64,000 nt of DNA, taken from Oscillospiraceae bacterium. GTDB taxonomy: Bacteria > Bacillota > Clostridia > Oscillospirales > CAG-382. How positions within the stretch are numbered: position 1 is the first letter of the stretch; every line of letters starts with the position of its first letter. Positions 1-7,403 of the stretch are shown in pieces. Below the pieces are notes generated by a model, which did no database searches, was not told the origin of the DNA, and saw only the letters and a list, made by a program, of their open reading frames with translations. Made by a program: the position numbers and the translations under genes. The stretch covers positions 1 to 64,000 of the forward strand of contig SVSD01000004.1 of NCBI GenBank assembly GCA_015064485.1, given 5' to 3'.

Positions 1-2
1 TC

Positions 3-197
3 TCAAAAAAAGAAAAGTTTCTTCGTGATTTTATATACGTTTATTGGGAGGAAATATTGCCACAGGACACTTTTTCTCAATTCACAATGAAACTTATCTC
101 TGAAAATAAATGCACCGCTTTTGACTTTAAATTTCGTCAAAGCGGTGCATTATTAGTTGATTCCAATATATCTCTGTTATTTACTCTCAATCTCTAA
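3..197 (+). CDS. C-terminal end of an unrecognised ORF cut by the window edge
   Basis: Frame 3 is open from the window start to a TAA at 195-197 (64 codons), with no start visible. The translation is basic and aromatic (KFLRDFIYVYWEEILPQD) and then runs through a hairpin at 109-151, so the last part may be weakly constrained. I do not recognise the family. Its place in front of a tRNA integration scar makes the tail of a mobile-element recombinase possible, but nothing seen proves it. A chance open frame is also possible. Confidence 0.25.
   Translation, partial: SKKEKFLRDFIYVYWEEILPQDTFSQFTMKLISENKCTAFDFKFRQSGALLVDSNISLLFTLNL
109..151 (+). repeat. Perfect inverted repeat, terminator-like stem
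   Basis: AATGCACCGCTTT and AAAGCGGTGCATT form a 13-bp perfect stem with a short AT-rich loop. No clear T-run follows (ATTATTAG), so it may be a weak terminator or a mobile-element end. The stretch 198-515 after it has no convincing gene; it holds only the two further hairpins listed below. Confidence 0.5.
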
Positions 198-344
198 TCT
201 TTCTTCAAATGTAATATATCCTGACATAAATATCACATTCCTTTCCAATACGATCTTGGTGGATACATTTATACAACACACAAAAATACAGGCAGGTGGG
301 ACCCATATTTTCTGTTGTAAGCAAATTTGGGTTTATAAAAAAAC

Positions 345-386
345 AAACGGAAACGAGTTTGAAATCATTCAACTTCATTTCCGTTT
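345..386. repeat. Inverted repeat with AAACGGAAA arms
   Basis: AAACGGAAA (345-353) and TTTCCGTTT (378-386) are perfect 9-bp arms around a 24-base centre that itself contains short complementary stretches. AT-rich sequence follows. It may be a terminator-like stem; no gene is assigned to it. Confidence 0.4.
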
Positions 387-461
387 AATTTAATTATCTC
401 TACTGTATTGCAATTTAGGTAAGTTATTTCTTGCTATCATCATATCGTCAGATACACCAAA

Positions 462-501
462 GGGACTGTCTCACTAAAAAGTGAGTCAGTCCTGATTTTT
501 T
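462..501 (+). terminator. Strong hairpin with T-run, possibly a mobile-element end
   Basis: GGGACTGTCTCAC and GTGAGTCAGTCC form a stem with one mismatch around TAAAAA, followed by TGATTTTTTT on the + strand. The T-run is on the wrong side to terminate the catalase gene that ends at 516 on the - strand. From memory, GGGACTGTCTC resembles terminal repeats of some Firmicutes insertion sequences; that is weak evidence, and no transposase is seen. Confidence 0.5.
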
Positions 502-515
502 TGCACAATAAAATA

Positions 516-1181
516 CTATTTACTAAAAGAAGGTGCTACCGTTTCATTATTTGCAAAAACATTTGGACCGGGATCAGACATTGAAAAATACATTCGAGCA
601 GCTTTCGTTGTTCCAAAATCCCTGTTGGAGCCGCTATTTTGTACTTTATTAAAGGCATCACGGAACATTTGATTGTGTGCTTCTTCACGGTTTAAGAGAA
701 AATCTATGGTTTCTCTTACTTTTTTATCATCAATCTGGCGATACAAATATTCATATACTACCTTTGCACGCTGTTCGGATGCAATGTTGCTTAAAAGGTC
801 AGCACACAAATCTCCTGTTACAGTAACATAATCTCCTGTCCAAGAGTAGCCAGATGAATTTATAAGACCTGGATTCAGTCCCATAAGAACATGAGATTGT
901 ATTTCTCCTGCTTGTACCTTTGTCGCATCCACATCATGTCCGTTGAGCAAATTGATGGTTTGTGCAACCATTTCCATATGTCCAAGCTCTTCAGCAGCAA
1001 TATCTAAAAATAAATCCTTAATTTCGGGATTCTTGATACGAAAACTCTGCGACATATATTGCATAGCTGCTTTCAGTTCTCCATTTCCTCCGCCGAGCTG
1101 TTCCTGAAGCAGTACGGCATACTGTGGATTTGGTCTTTCAACTTCTACCGGATGAAAAATCATTTTTTCATGTTTAAACAT
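516..1181 (-). CDS. Manganese-containing (non-haem) catalase, CotJC-like
   Basis: Predicted dimanganese catalase converting hydrogen peroxide to water and oxygen. The 221-aa protein shows the two ferritin-like half motifs: E35 in GNGELKAAMQYM, E65 and H68 in AAEELGHME, E136 in SEQRAK and H169 in NREEAHNQMF, matching the family's Glu/His dimanganese ligands. The C-terminus after about residue 190 is short. The start has a good RBS (GGAGGG, 8 bases upstream). In spore formers such proteins can be coat proteins (CotJC), but cotJA and cotJB are not visible here, so a general peroxide-defence role is equally likely. It lies on the accessory side of the tRNA scar at 1472-1526 and may have arrived with an integrated element. 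Confidence 0.9.
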   Translation of the reverse strand: MFKHEKMIFHPVEVERPNPQYAVLLQEQLGGGNGELKAAMQYMSQSFRIKNPEIKDLFLDIAAEELGHMEMVAQTINLLNGHDVDATKVQAGEIQSHVLMGLNPGLINSSGYSWTGDYVTVTGDLCADLLSNIASEQRAKVVYEYLYRQIDDKKVRETIDFLLNREEAHNQMFRDAFNKVQNSGSNRDFGTTKAARMYFSMSDPGPNVFANNETVAPSFSK

Positions 1182-1263
1182 ATTATTCCCTCCAATTGCA
1201 ATATTTTATCTTTATTTTTAGCAAATAAAAATATATTATTCGTAATAACCGTCTTTTCTTTGG

Positions 1264-1277
1264 TTAATGTACATTAA
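1264..1277. promoter_or_regulatory. 14-bp perfect palindrome upstream of the catalase
   Basis: TTAATGTACATTAA is a perfect palindrome about 83 bases upstream of the catalase start, in the AT-rich leader. Size and place fit a dimeric regulator site. AT-rich palindromes arise by chance, and no regulator is encoded next door. Confidence 0.35.
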
Positions 1278-1471
1278 ATTTTGATATGTTAATTTTTTGA
1301 TAAACTTCTGCAAAAAGTTTATTTGTGACCTACTGCGGAAGAGTTTTTGAACACATGTTATCCCACAATTAGATTTAGACTATATGGAAACAGTGGATAT
1401 AAGATGTCCAAAGAGTATGTTGAATGTAGCGGCAAGGGCTAAAAAAAGCAAAAAACGCTATATATCAGGCT

Positions 1472-1526
1472 TTAGAGCGCGTTCGTGACGAAGAGGCCGC
1501 AGGTTCAAATCCTGTATTCCCGACCA
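1472..1526 (+). pseudogene. 3' fragment of a tRNA-Pro gene, probable attachment-site scar
   Basis: The sequence reads as the last ~55 bases of a tRNA: a D-arm end (TAGAGC), a degenerate anticodon arm (GTTCGTGACGAAG), a T-arm GCAGG-TTCAAAT-CCTGT and an acceptor strand ATTCCCG-A-CCA with encoded CCA. The acceptor and T-arm fit Firmicute tRNA-Pro. No 5' half (expected to begin CGGGAAT) is found upstream, and the anticodon stem 5' strand does not pair with CGAAG. Tyrosine integrases commonly use the 3' end of a tRNA gene and leave such a copy at the distal end of the element, which would place the element to the left. The 1182-1815 stretch has no other gene; it holds this fragment, its terminator and the repeats at 1678-1737. 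Confidence 0.75.
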
Positions 1527-1530
1527 TATT

Positions 1531-1573
1531 ACAACCCTAACTTTGATAAAAAGTTAGGGTTGTTTGTTTTTGA
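1531..1573 (+). terminator. Intrinsic terminator of the former tRNA gene
   Basis: ACAACCCTAACTTT and AAAGTTAGGGTTGT form a 14-bp stem, followed by TTGTTTTT. It lies 5 bases after the tRNA CCA end, as expected for an original tRNA transcription unit, and supports reading 1472-1526 as the native 3' side of the integration site. Confidence 0.85.
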
Positions 1574-1677
1574 CTTAAAATAAGGCTTTTTTCGCACTTT
1601 GCATTCCAAATTTCACCGATTCAAAGATGAGTTCAAGTATCTTTTCCTTGTTTTTATGATTTTTTAGAAATGTAAAA

Positions 1678-1737
1678 GGGTTCGGATGCCTTAAACAGGG
1701 TTCAGATGACATGAAAAGGGTTCAGATAGTTAACAAA
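1678..1737 (+). repeat. Three phased 20-bp direct repeats starting GGGTTC[A/G]GAT
   Basis: Copies begin at 1678, 1698 and 1718: GGGTTCGGATGCCTTAAACA, GGGTTCAGATGACATGAAAA, GGGTTCAGATAGTTAACAAA. The first ten bases are conserved and the second ten vary. The 20-bp period is about two helix turns, which puts the conserved halves on nearly the same DNA face, as in iterons or cooperative protein sites. They end about 80 bases upstream of the DUF4041/T5orf172 start. Confidence 0.75.
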
Positions 1738-1815
1738 ATTTCAAACATCTTTATTTTTTAATATTTATATGATATGATTAAAATACAATTAATGTGTAGC
1801 AAAGGAGACTATGCG

Positions 1816-3108
1816 ATGGGAATAATGGATATATTTAATGCTTCAAAAATAAAAAAAGAAAATGAAAGACTATTGGCAGAATTAGAGAGTGCAAAAAAAC
1901 TGTTGACTCCAGAAATGATGGATGCGTGTAATTTAGAAAAACACATTCAGGAGTTACAGGATAAAGAAACCGCAGTAAATAACAACATAAATAAAGCGAA
2001 CACAACGCTCAATCAAATACAAGCAACGATTGTCAACAAACAGAAAATGCTTGTTGATGTTGATGAGCAGATATTATATCAGGACTTTGCCCTATATAAA
2101 CCAAAATACGATATGGTAAATTCTGATGCATATAAAGATAGACTAAATAAAATTCGTGAAACGCAAAAGGAATTGATAAAAAAAGATCAAGCCGTTACAG
2201 GAAATATGAATTGGACTGTAAATGGTAGCAAATCCGAAGGCAAAAAAATGGTTAAGGATATGCAAAAACTTCTGTTGCGTGCATTTAACAGTGAATGTGA
2301 TGAAGTTATTAACCGTGTTACATATGCCAATATTGAACTTTCGGAAAAAAGATTACACTCCTCCTTTGAAGCAATTTCAAAACTTGGAAGAATTATGAGC
2401 GTTGCAATTACACATCAATATTTAAAAGCAAAAATTGAAGAATTATATTTAGCCTTTGAATATAAGCAGAAAAAGCAAGAAGAAAAGGAAGAACAGAAAG
2501 AACTTCGTGCACAAATGCGAGAAGAGGCAAAACTTCAAAAAGAGATAGAAGAAGCAAGAAAAAAGATACAGAAAGAACAAAAGCACTATCAAAACGCTTT
2601 GGATTCTATAAATAAGCAATTACTCAATGCCACTGATGAACAAAAAGCAGACTTGGAACAGAAAAAAGCCGAAATCGAGGCTCAACTGAATGAAATTGAT
2701 AAAAACATTAAAGATATAGATTATAGAGAATCTAACGCAAAGGCTGGATATGTTTATATTATTTCAAATATCGGAGCGTTTGGAGAGAACATATATAAAA
2801 TCGGTATGACAAGAAGATTAGACCCACAAGAGCGAATTTATGAACTTAGCGATGCATCTGTGCCTTTCAATTTTGATATTCACGCAATGATATTTTCGGA
2901 TAATGCTCCTGCATTGGAGACAGCACTTCATAGAGCGTTTGAAAACAAAAAACTTAATATGGTTAATCAGCGTAGAGAGTTCTTTAATGTAACGCTTGAT
3001 GAAATTAAAGAAGTTGTTATGAAGAATTTTGATAAATCTGTTGAGTTTATTGAAATTCCAGAGGCAGAACAATATAGAACTTCTTTGAAGATGAAAGAAA
3101 ATAAATAA
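1816..3108 (+). CDS. DUF4041 coiled-coil protein with C-terminal T5orf172 (GIY-YIG-like) domain
   Basis: I start the gene at ATG 1816 (430 aa) because AAAGGAG lies 8-9 bases upstream; the track's start at 1774 has no RBS. Residues ~5-90 are helical and coiled-coil. Residues ~150-220 match the DUF4041 pattern (FNSECDEVINRV...YLKAKIEELYLAFEY), followed by a long charged coiled coil. From ~310 there is a T5orf172/MUG113 domain with GYVYIIS, YKIGMTRR, an LHRAF helix and RREFF, the expected nuclease-like core. The family occurs in phages, plasmids and accessory islands; its function is unknown and a nucleic-acid role is inferred. Phased G-rich direct repeats flank it on both sides. It lies next to a tRNA scar and its base composition is more AT-rich than the downstream genes, which suggests transfer. 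Confidence 0.85.
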   Translation: MGIMDIFNASKIKKENERLLAELESAKKLLTPEMMDACNLEKHIQELQDKETAVNNNINKANTTLNQIQATIVNKQKMLVDVDEQILYQDFALYKPKYDMVNSDAYKDRLNKIRETQKELIKKDQAVTGNMNWTVNGSKSEGKKMVKDMQKLLLRAFNSECDEVINRVTYANIELSEKRLHSSFEAISKLGRIMSVAITHQYLKAKIEELYLAFEYKQKKQEEKEEQKELRAQMREEAKLQKEIEEARKKIQKEQKHYQNALDSINKQLLNATDEQKADLEQKKAEIEAQLNEIDKNIKDIDYRESNAKAGYVYIISNIGAFGENIYKIGMTRRLDPQERIYELSDASVPFNFDIHAMIFSDNAPALETALHRAFENKKLNMVNQRREFFNVTLDEIKEVVMKNFDKSVEFIEIPEAEQYRTSLKMKENK

Positions 3109-3130
3109 TAGCTGTTTGAGGTTTAAAAAA

Positions 3131-3193
3131 GGGGGTGCATTTTCGCTACAAGGGGGTGCAAAATTTCTTGTAGGGGGTGCATTTTATCAAAAT
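3131..3193 (+). repeat. Three phased 21-bp direct repeats starting GGGGGTGCA
   Basis: GGGGGTGCA recurs at 3131, 3152 and 3173, each followed by a variable AT-rich dozen bases (ATTTTCG..., AAATTTC..., TTTTATC... after the conserved core). The 21-bp period mirrors the 20-bp array on the other side of the gene, but the core sequence differs. The array lies about 20 bases after the stop codon. It has no transcription-terminator structure. Confidence 0.75.
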
Positions 3194-3235
3194 TAGAGTT
3201 ATTTCCCATTCAAATTCACAAAGATGATATATGGC

Positions 3236-3270
3236 AAAAGAACCCAATCCTTTTCGGATTGGGTTCTTTT
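3236..3270. terminator. Bidirectional intrinsic terminator
   Basis: AAAAGAACCCAATCC and GGATTGGGTTCTTTT form a 15-bp perfect stem with a TTTTC loop. Both directions end in T-rich sequence. It lies between the + strand DUF4041 gene and the end of the - strand hydrolase at 3284. Confidence 0.85.
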
Positions 3271-3283
3271 ATGTAAATTCAAA

Positions 3284-4393
3284 TTACCAATTATAGATAA
3301 ATTCCATAATGAACACACAGCTCCAGCTGAACTGATCATTACAAAGTCCTTTTCCTGTTACGGAATCGTAGTTTTCAAAAATACCGCCTTTTTCGTTATA
3401 GCACATATCAAGAATATTTTCTTTTATTGTGTCAGCAACTTCAAAACCGTAATTCTTAAGTCCCTTTGCCGCAAAATATGCAACATTAAGCCATGTCGGG
3501 CCTCTCCAATAATCGTTGGAATATTCGGGGTTATCAAAGGATACTGTGGGCATTTTGCCTTTAAATCTTGTTTCCGCAACATCCTTCATACATTCCGCCT
3601 GATAATCGGATGCAATACCGATATAAAGAGGCATAAAGGATGCAGGAGTCAAAACATCAGAAACTTCGCCTGTGTGCTTATTTGCATCAGCGTAATATTT
3701 ATTTTCGTCATCCCACATTTTTTTGTTTATATTATCAGAAAGCTCCTTTTCTTTCCTGTCCCATTCAGCTGTGTCGCCGTCAAGACCGAGAAGCTTTGCC
3801 ATAAAGCCCAAAGAACGATAATACATAACAACAAAACAGTTAAGGTCGATTGCAAAGTAATCAAGAATTCCCTTATCCCATCTTACGGAATTATCCCAGC
3901 CGGATTCCCATTTTACATGGAGGAGGTAATCTTCTGTTCCCTCACCTTCCGCATCATAATAGTAAAGTCCGTCAAGTTTGCGATGTTCTTCCATATATGC
4001 TATGTTTTTCTTGAGCATAGGATAGAGTGTCTTTATAAACTCAATATCGCCGTCTGTTTCATAAATTCGCTGTGCTGCCCAGGCAAACACGGGGGGCTTT
4101 GAATAGCCGCCTGCAATAGTTCCGTCTTCCATTATCGCATCGGGCAAAAGTCCGTCTTCACGCTGGAATTTGAAAAAACCGAGTATGCAATCCTTTGCAA
4201 GGGCTGTATCCCATCTTGCCACACCAACTGCGTGGAAAGCCGAATCCCAATTCCAGATACCGTGAAAACGGTTTCTTGCAGGGCTTATACATATATAAGG
4301 ACTCCAGAGGTATCCTTCCTTTTCGTACACATTTGACATAAGCGTTTCTTTTGCGCGGGATATAAGTTCTTCGTTTCTTTTATTGGTACTCAT
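3284..4393 (-). CDS. GH63/trehalase-like (alpha/alpha)6-barrel glycoside hydrolase
   Basis: A 369-aa soluble protein with no signal peptide. The motif order is that of GH63/GH37-type inverting hydrolases: WNWDSAFHAVG near residue 46, KWESGWDNSVRW near 160, NDYWRGPTWLNVAYF near 305 and GGIFENYD near 340. The Asp of SGWDNS and the Glu of FENYD are the likely general acid and base, by analogy. The substrate cannot be read from sequence; a cytoplasmic alpha-glucoside is plausible. The start has GAGGAAAGGA upstream. It is transcribed away from its own promoter and operator (4451-4510) and sits downstream of a GH94-like phosphorylase on the same strand, so the two probably act in one carbohydrate route. 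Confidence 0.8.
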   Translation of the reverse strand: MSTNKRNEELISRAKETLMSNVYEKEGYLWSPYICISPARNRFHGIWNWDSAFHAVGVARWDTALAKDCILGFFKFQREDGLLPDAIMEDGTIAGGYSKPPVFAWAAQRIYETDGDIEFIKTLYPMLKKNIAYMEEHRKLDGLYYYDAEGEGTEDYLLHVKWESGWDNSVRWDKGILDYFAIDLNCFVVMYYRSLGFMAKLLGLDGDTAEWDRKEKELSDNINKKMWDDENKYYADANKHTGEVSDVLTPASFMPLYIGIASDYQAECMKDVAETRFKGKMPTVSFDNPEYSNDYWRGPTWLNVAYFAAKGLKNYGFEVADTIKENILDMCYNEKGGIFENYDSVTGKGLCNDQFSWSCVFIMEFIYNW

Positions 4394-4450
4394 ATTATTC
4401 CTTTCCTCAACAAAGTTTACTAAAAAGCATTATGTTAAATTGCAATTTGT

Positions 4451-4466
4451 ATCGCATAAATGCGAT
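4451..4466. promoter_or_regulatory. Operator-like palindrome ATCGCAT-AA-ATGCGAT
   Basis: Two perfect 7-bp arms around AA lie about 16-31 bases downstream of the -10 box of the GH63-like gene, where a bound repressor would block transcription. No second copy is seen at the deoR or GH94 promoters, so the regulator is not identified. Confidence 0.55.
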
Positions 4467-4481
4467 TTGTGATTAAGTTTG

Positions 4482-4510
4482 ATTATATCACAAAAACACG
4501 CTTTTGTAAA
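4482..4510 (-). promoter_or_regulatory. SigA-type promoter of the GH63-like gene
   Basis: On the - strand TTTACA, a 17-base spacer and TATAAT lie about 90-115 bases upstream of the start codon. The 4394-4612 gap otherwise holds only the palindrome at 4451. Confidence 0.75.
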
Positions 4511-4612
4511 GGCTTTTTAATATCAAATAATAGAATTTGGTTCCGATTAAAAATTGCCGTTAAAACCTTATTTGACACGGTTTCAGATTGTTTTAAAACA
4601 CAAGCCTCAAAA

Positions 4613-7129
4613 TCAGTCGGTTATCAAAAGAACATCACCGTCTTTAAATTCTTCATTTTTCAGGAATGTTCTGTAGTTTTTCGAGATACTGTCATACAAA
4701 AGATCAAGTTTTCGATCATTAAGGAAGATTTCGCGGTTACCCGAATTATTGTTTTCATAAGATACGCGAATATTTTTGCCCTTTAAAGTAAAGTCAACGG
4801 AAGCTTTTTCCGAGGGCATATATGACGCAGGACAAAGTACCAGTCCGTCCATTGTGGGATTTATACCGAATCCGCACTTTATAATATCCTTAATAAGAAC
4901 GGTTCCGCTACCCGTATACCAATCGCCCATAGAATCTCCGTCTGCTGAATACTTTTCTGTATAGCAGTATGAGTTTGGCATAACAAAGGTGGTTCTTGTA
5001 GCGTTTTTGTTTGTAATAACCATCGCTTTTTCAAGAAAATTCCAAGCTTCTTTCGGGCGTCCCATAAGAAAAAGTGCCATAACTCCGAAGGTACTTGCGT
5101 GAACATATGCACAGTTGTTTTCATATGTTCCGGGAGTAATTGTAGAAAGTCTTCCTATCTTTTCGGAATACTCCGAGAAAGGTTTATCAAAGGTCAAAAG
5201 TCCGTATTTGGAATCCATTGATATTATATTTTCGCAAATGTCATCACACATCTCTGGAAATTTTCTGTAAAGTCCCGATATTGCAAAGAATGAGTTTGAT
5301 GTAAGGCTCTTGCGATCCTTGCCGTCATAATCGTTGTAGCTTCCGACAAAGTAGGAACGGTTTTCGCCCCAGCCGTGTATCACACGCTTTTTGCCGTCTT
5401 TTTCGGCTATAGCATATGTCCGGACGCCGTCTGCCACAATTTCACGCAGAGCTTCATATTTTTTGATAAGTTCGCTATGCTGCCCCGCGTACTTCAGAAT
5501 ATCACACATTTGTCCGAGGGCAAGGTAAAGCTGCTGTGTCGCCATAACACTGACGCCGTCGCCGTATTCCTTATTCTTATCTTTAGTTTTACCAAGTGCA
5601 TCAAGCGCATCGTTCCAGTCGCCGAAAAGGGTATGTATACAGTGAGTAGTTTCATCAACATTTGAAACAAGAAACTCGGAAATTTTTATTAGATGGCAAA
5701 GAATACTATCCCTTTCGCTGCTTCTTGAAAGAGGACCGAATGTCTTTTCGGCTGTATAATATCCGCAAATCTCATCAAGCAAAGATTTATCATCGGTAAA
5801 TGCAAGATAATTATGAATCGCACCGATTATCCAGAAGCCCTGATCGATAAACGGACGAAGATCCATCTCGGGAATCGGTTTTTCTTTTGTAACAAAAGAG
5901 ATCTGTCTCGGAGCTCTTCCCGAATCAAGCATATAATCCATTACTTTTACTATCTGTCTTCTCGAATCCTCAGGTTGCCACATAAGAGCGTTTTCAAGTT
6001 GCTGGAAAACATCTCGTATTCCAAGAAAAGGTTCTGCATAGTTCTTTCCGAGAGCACAGAAACTTACCTGCTTGCGTACACAAGTAAGGAATTTATTAAG
6101 TACATTTGCATTTATCTTTTCATTATGCCAATCTTCAAAACTTATCTTCATACGGTTAAGAGTCGAGATTTCAGATTCAAGGGCAAGTTTTAACTGTTCT
6201 TCTTCGTTTTCGTAAAGTTTTGGGGCAGCAAGAAATTCTTCCGCCTTATTTTTGTCATCTGTAACAAAAATATCGTAATCTATACCGACAAATCCGCTTT
6301 CTTCAAAGCTGAAATGATAAATATCGGAAACACAGGCAAGATCTGTTGTATTTGTTGCAGGTATCTGAGCATCAAAAAAGCCGTTTTTAAAGGCATATGC
6401 GTTTGTAAGATTTCCGCCTTTGTGGCCGAGAACAGTCTTTTTTGCAGTTGTTGAATGTTTCTCCAAAACCTCGCCCGTATACGAAACCTTTACCGCCATA
6501 CAGTCAAGCACTTTATTTCTTGTATACATCAAATAGTTTCCGTTGTCATAATGCTCGGAAAATTTTGTCATACGGAAATAAAAACCTTCGTGGTCTTCGT
6601 ATCTCAATATCGGCTCAAAGAAGCTTGAAAGATAAATTTCACGCTTTTCCGCCTTATTTACCGCACCAACGCTGAAGCGCAGATGCTTTCTTGAATCAAC
6701 ATATATTCTTGCGGCAAATACAGCCTTGTCTGTTTCTGTAAAATAATAAACACAAGCAGGAGTATAAACCGTATAGCGAACTGTGTCTTCCGATTCGAAA
6801 AGCTGACAGTCAGCACCCGTTACGGAATAAGGAAAAAAACCGTCCTTATATTTTTCACCGGCAAAAAAACAAATGGGAGAGTCCTCGCTGTAATCCTGTT
6901 TCTTAAATATATTAAACATACCTTCAACGCAGTCAACTCTGCCGTCAGCATGGGCAAAAAGCACCAATCCGTCGTTTTGATAAGGATAACGGGTATCTCC
7001 GTATTTTCTGCGGTAACATAAGATTTTTGCTTCATCCAAAAAATATGAATTGTCCGGAAGTTCGCAATTTGCATCCTTTTTTAAAGAATTAACTTGCTCG
7101 GAAATACTTAAAATTTCATCTCTTGTCAT
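4613..7129 (-). CDS. GH94-like glycoside phosphorylase (cellobiose phosphorylase superfamily)
   Basis: I shorten the ORF to the ATG at 7129 (838 aa), which has AAGGAG 8 bases upstream; the 28-residue extension from 7213 overlaps the promoter. The first ~300 residues are beta-rich, as in GH94 N-terminal domains. The barrel carries LGIRDVFQQLEN (~370), GDWNDALD (~503, with the family's general-acid Asp region), YENNCAYVHASTFG and a C-terminal INPTMDGLVLCPASYMP like the GH94 GIxPxYDGL signature. Such enzymes cleave beta-glucosides with phosphate to a sugar 1-phosphate in the cytoplasm. The exact substrate is unknown. A DeoR regulator is divergently encoded. Assignment to the superfamily is firm; subfamily is not. 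Confidence 0.8.
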   Translation of the reverse strand: MTRDEILSISEQVNSLKKDANCELPDNSYFLDEAKILCYRRKYGDTRYPYQNDGLVLFAHADGRVDCVEGMFNIFKKQDYSEDSPICFFAGEKYKDGFFPYSVTGADCQLFESEDTVRYTVYTPACVYYFTETDKAVFAARIYVDSRKHLRFSVGAVNKAEKREIYLSSFFEPILRYEDHEGFYFRMTKFSEHYDNGNYLMYTRNKVLDCMAVKVSYTGEVLEKHSTTAKKTVLGHKGGNLTNAYAFKNGFFDAQIPATNTTDLACVSDIYHFSFEESGFVGIDYDIFVTDDKNKAEEFLAAPKLYENEEEQLKLALESEISTLNRMKISFEDWHNEKINANVLNKFLTCVRKQVSFCALGKNYAEPFLGIRDVFQQLENALMWQPEDSRRQIVKVMDYMLDSGRAPRQISFVTKEKPIPEMDLRPFIDQGFWIIGAIHNYLAFTDDKSLLDEICGYYTAEKTFGPLSRSSERDSILCHLIKISEFLVSNVDETTHCIHTLFGDWNDALDALGKTKDKNKEYGDGVSVMATQQLYLALGQMCDILKYAGQHSELIKKYEALREIVADGVRTYAIAEKDGKKRVIHGWGENRSYFVGSYNDYDGKDRKSLTSNSFFAISGLYRKFPEMCDDICENIISMDSKYGLLTFDKPFSEYSEKIGRLSTITPGTYENNCAYVHASTFGVMALFLMGRPKEAWNFLEKAMVITNKNATRTTFVMPNSYCYTEKYSADGDSMGDWYTGSGTVLIKDIIKCGFGINPTMDGLVLCPASYMPSEKASVDFTLKGKNIRVSYENNNSGNREIFLNDRKLDLLYDSISKNYRTFLKNEEFKDGDVLLITD

Positions 7130-7159
7130 AACCTGACTCCTTATTTCTGCTTTAGTAAT

Positions 7160-7188
7160 ATTATAACATTGCAAAAAAACTTTGTAAA
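7160..7188 (-). promoter_or_regulatory. SigA-type promoter of the GH94-like gene
   Basis: On the - strand TTTACA, 17 bases and TATAAT, with the -10 about 30 bases upstream of the chosen start at 7129. Confidence 0.75.
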
Positions 7189-7295
7189 CAATCTTTCTAA
7201 CACAATAGCGCATTTTTCTTGCACTTTAACACATTTTTAATCTCACCAAAATTTAAAAAGTTTTTGTATAATTTGCACAAAATACATAAATATCA

Positions 7296-7324
7296 TTGAC
7301 ATACTATGTGATATATGTTAAAAT
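7296..7324 (+). promoter_or_regulatory. SigA-type promoter of the deoR-family gene
   Basis: TTGACA, 17 bases and TAAAAT, about 80 bases upstream of the ATG at 7404, diverging from the GH94 promoter. Confidence 0.75.
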
Positions 7325-7337
7325 GAAATAGAAAAAT

Positions 7338-7365
7338 GATAATCTTTAACATTGTTAAATTTATC
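7338..7365. promoter_or_regulatory. Operator-like inverted repeat in the deoR leader
   Basis: GATAATCTTTAAC-ATT-GTTAAATTTATC is nearly palindromic with a perfect TTTAAC/GTTAAA core. It sits just after the expected transcription start of the DeoR-family gene, which suggests autoregulation. The link to this regulator is inferred. Confidence 0.5.
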
Positions 7366-7403
7366 ATACGGCATATACAGAAGTCCAAGGAGGAACTTTT
7401 CTG

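Noticed and set aside
157-393. 78-aa + strand ORF in the left accessory stretch
   Set aside because: No RBS, hydrophobic and unlike any protein I know, and it contains a hairpin; it overlaps the likelier open frame 3-197.
1384-1488. 34-codon ORF starting METVDIRCPKS
   Set aside because: It ends inside the tRNA fragment, has no RBS and shows no family I recognise; treated as chance.
1678-3193. Possible mini-CRISPR in the two G-rich repeat arrays
   Set aside because: Repeat cores are only 9-10 bp with ~11-bp gaps, far below CRISPR repeat and spacer sizes, and no cas genes are seen.
3224-4102. 292-aa + strand ORF antisense to the GH63-like gene
   Set aside because: Shadow of the real gene, with no RBS and no known motif; the same holds for most long antisense ORFs over mutL, miaB, valS and purL.
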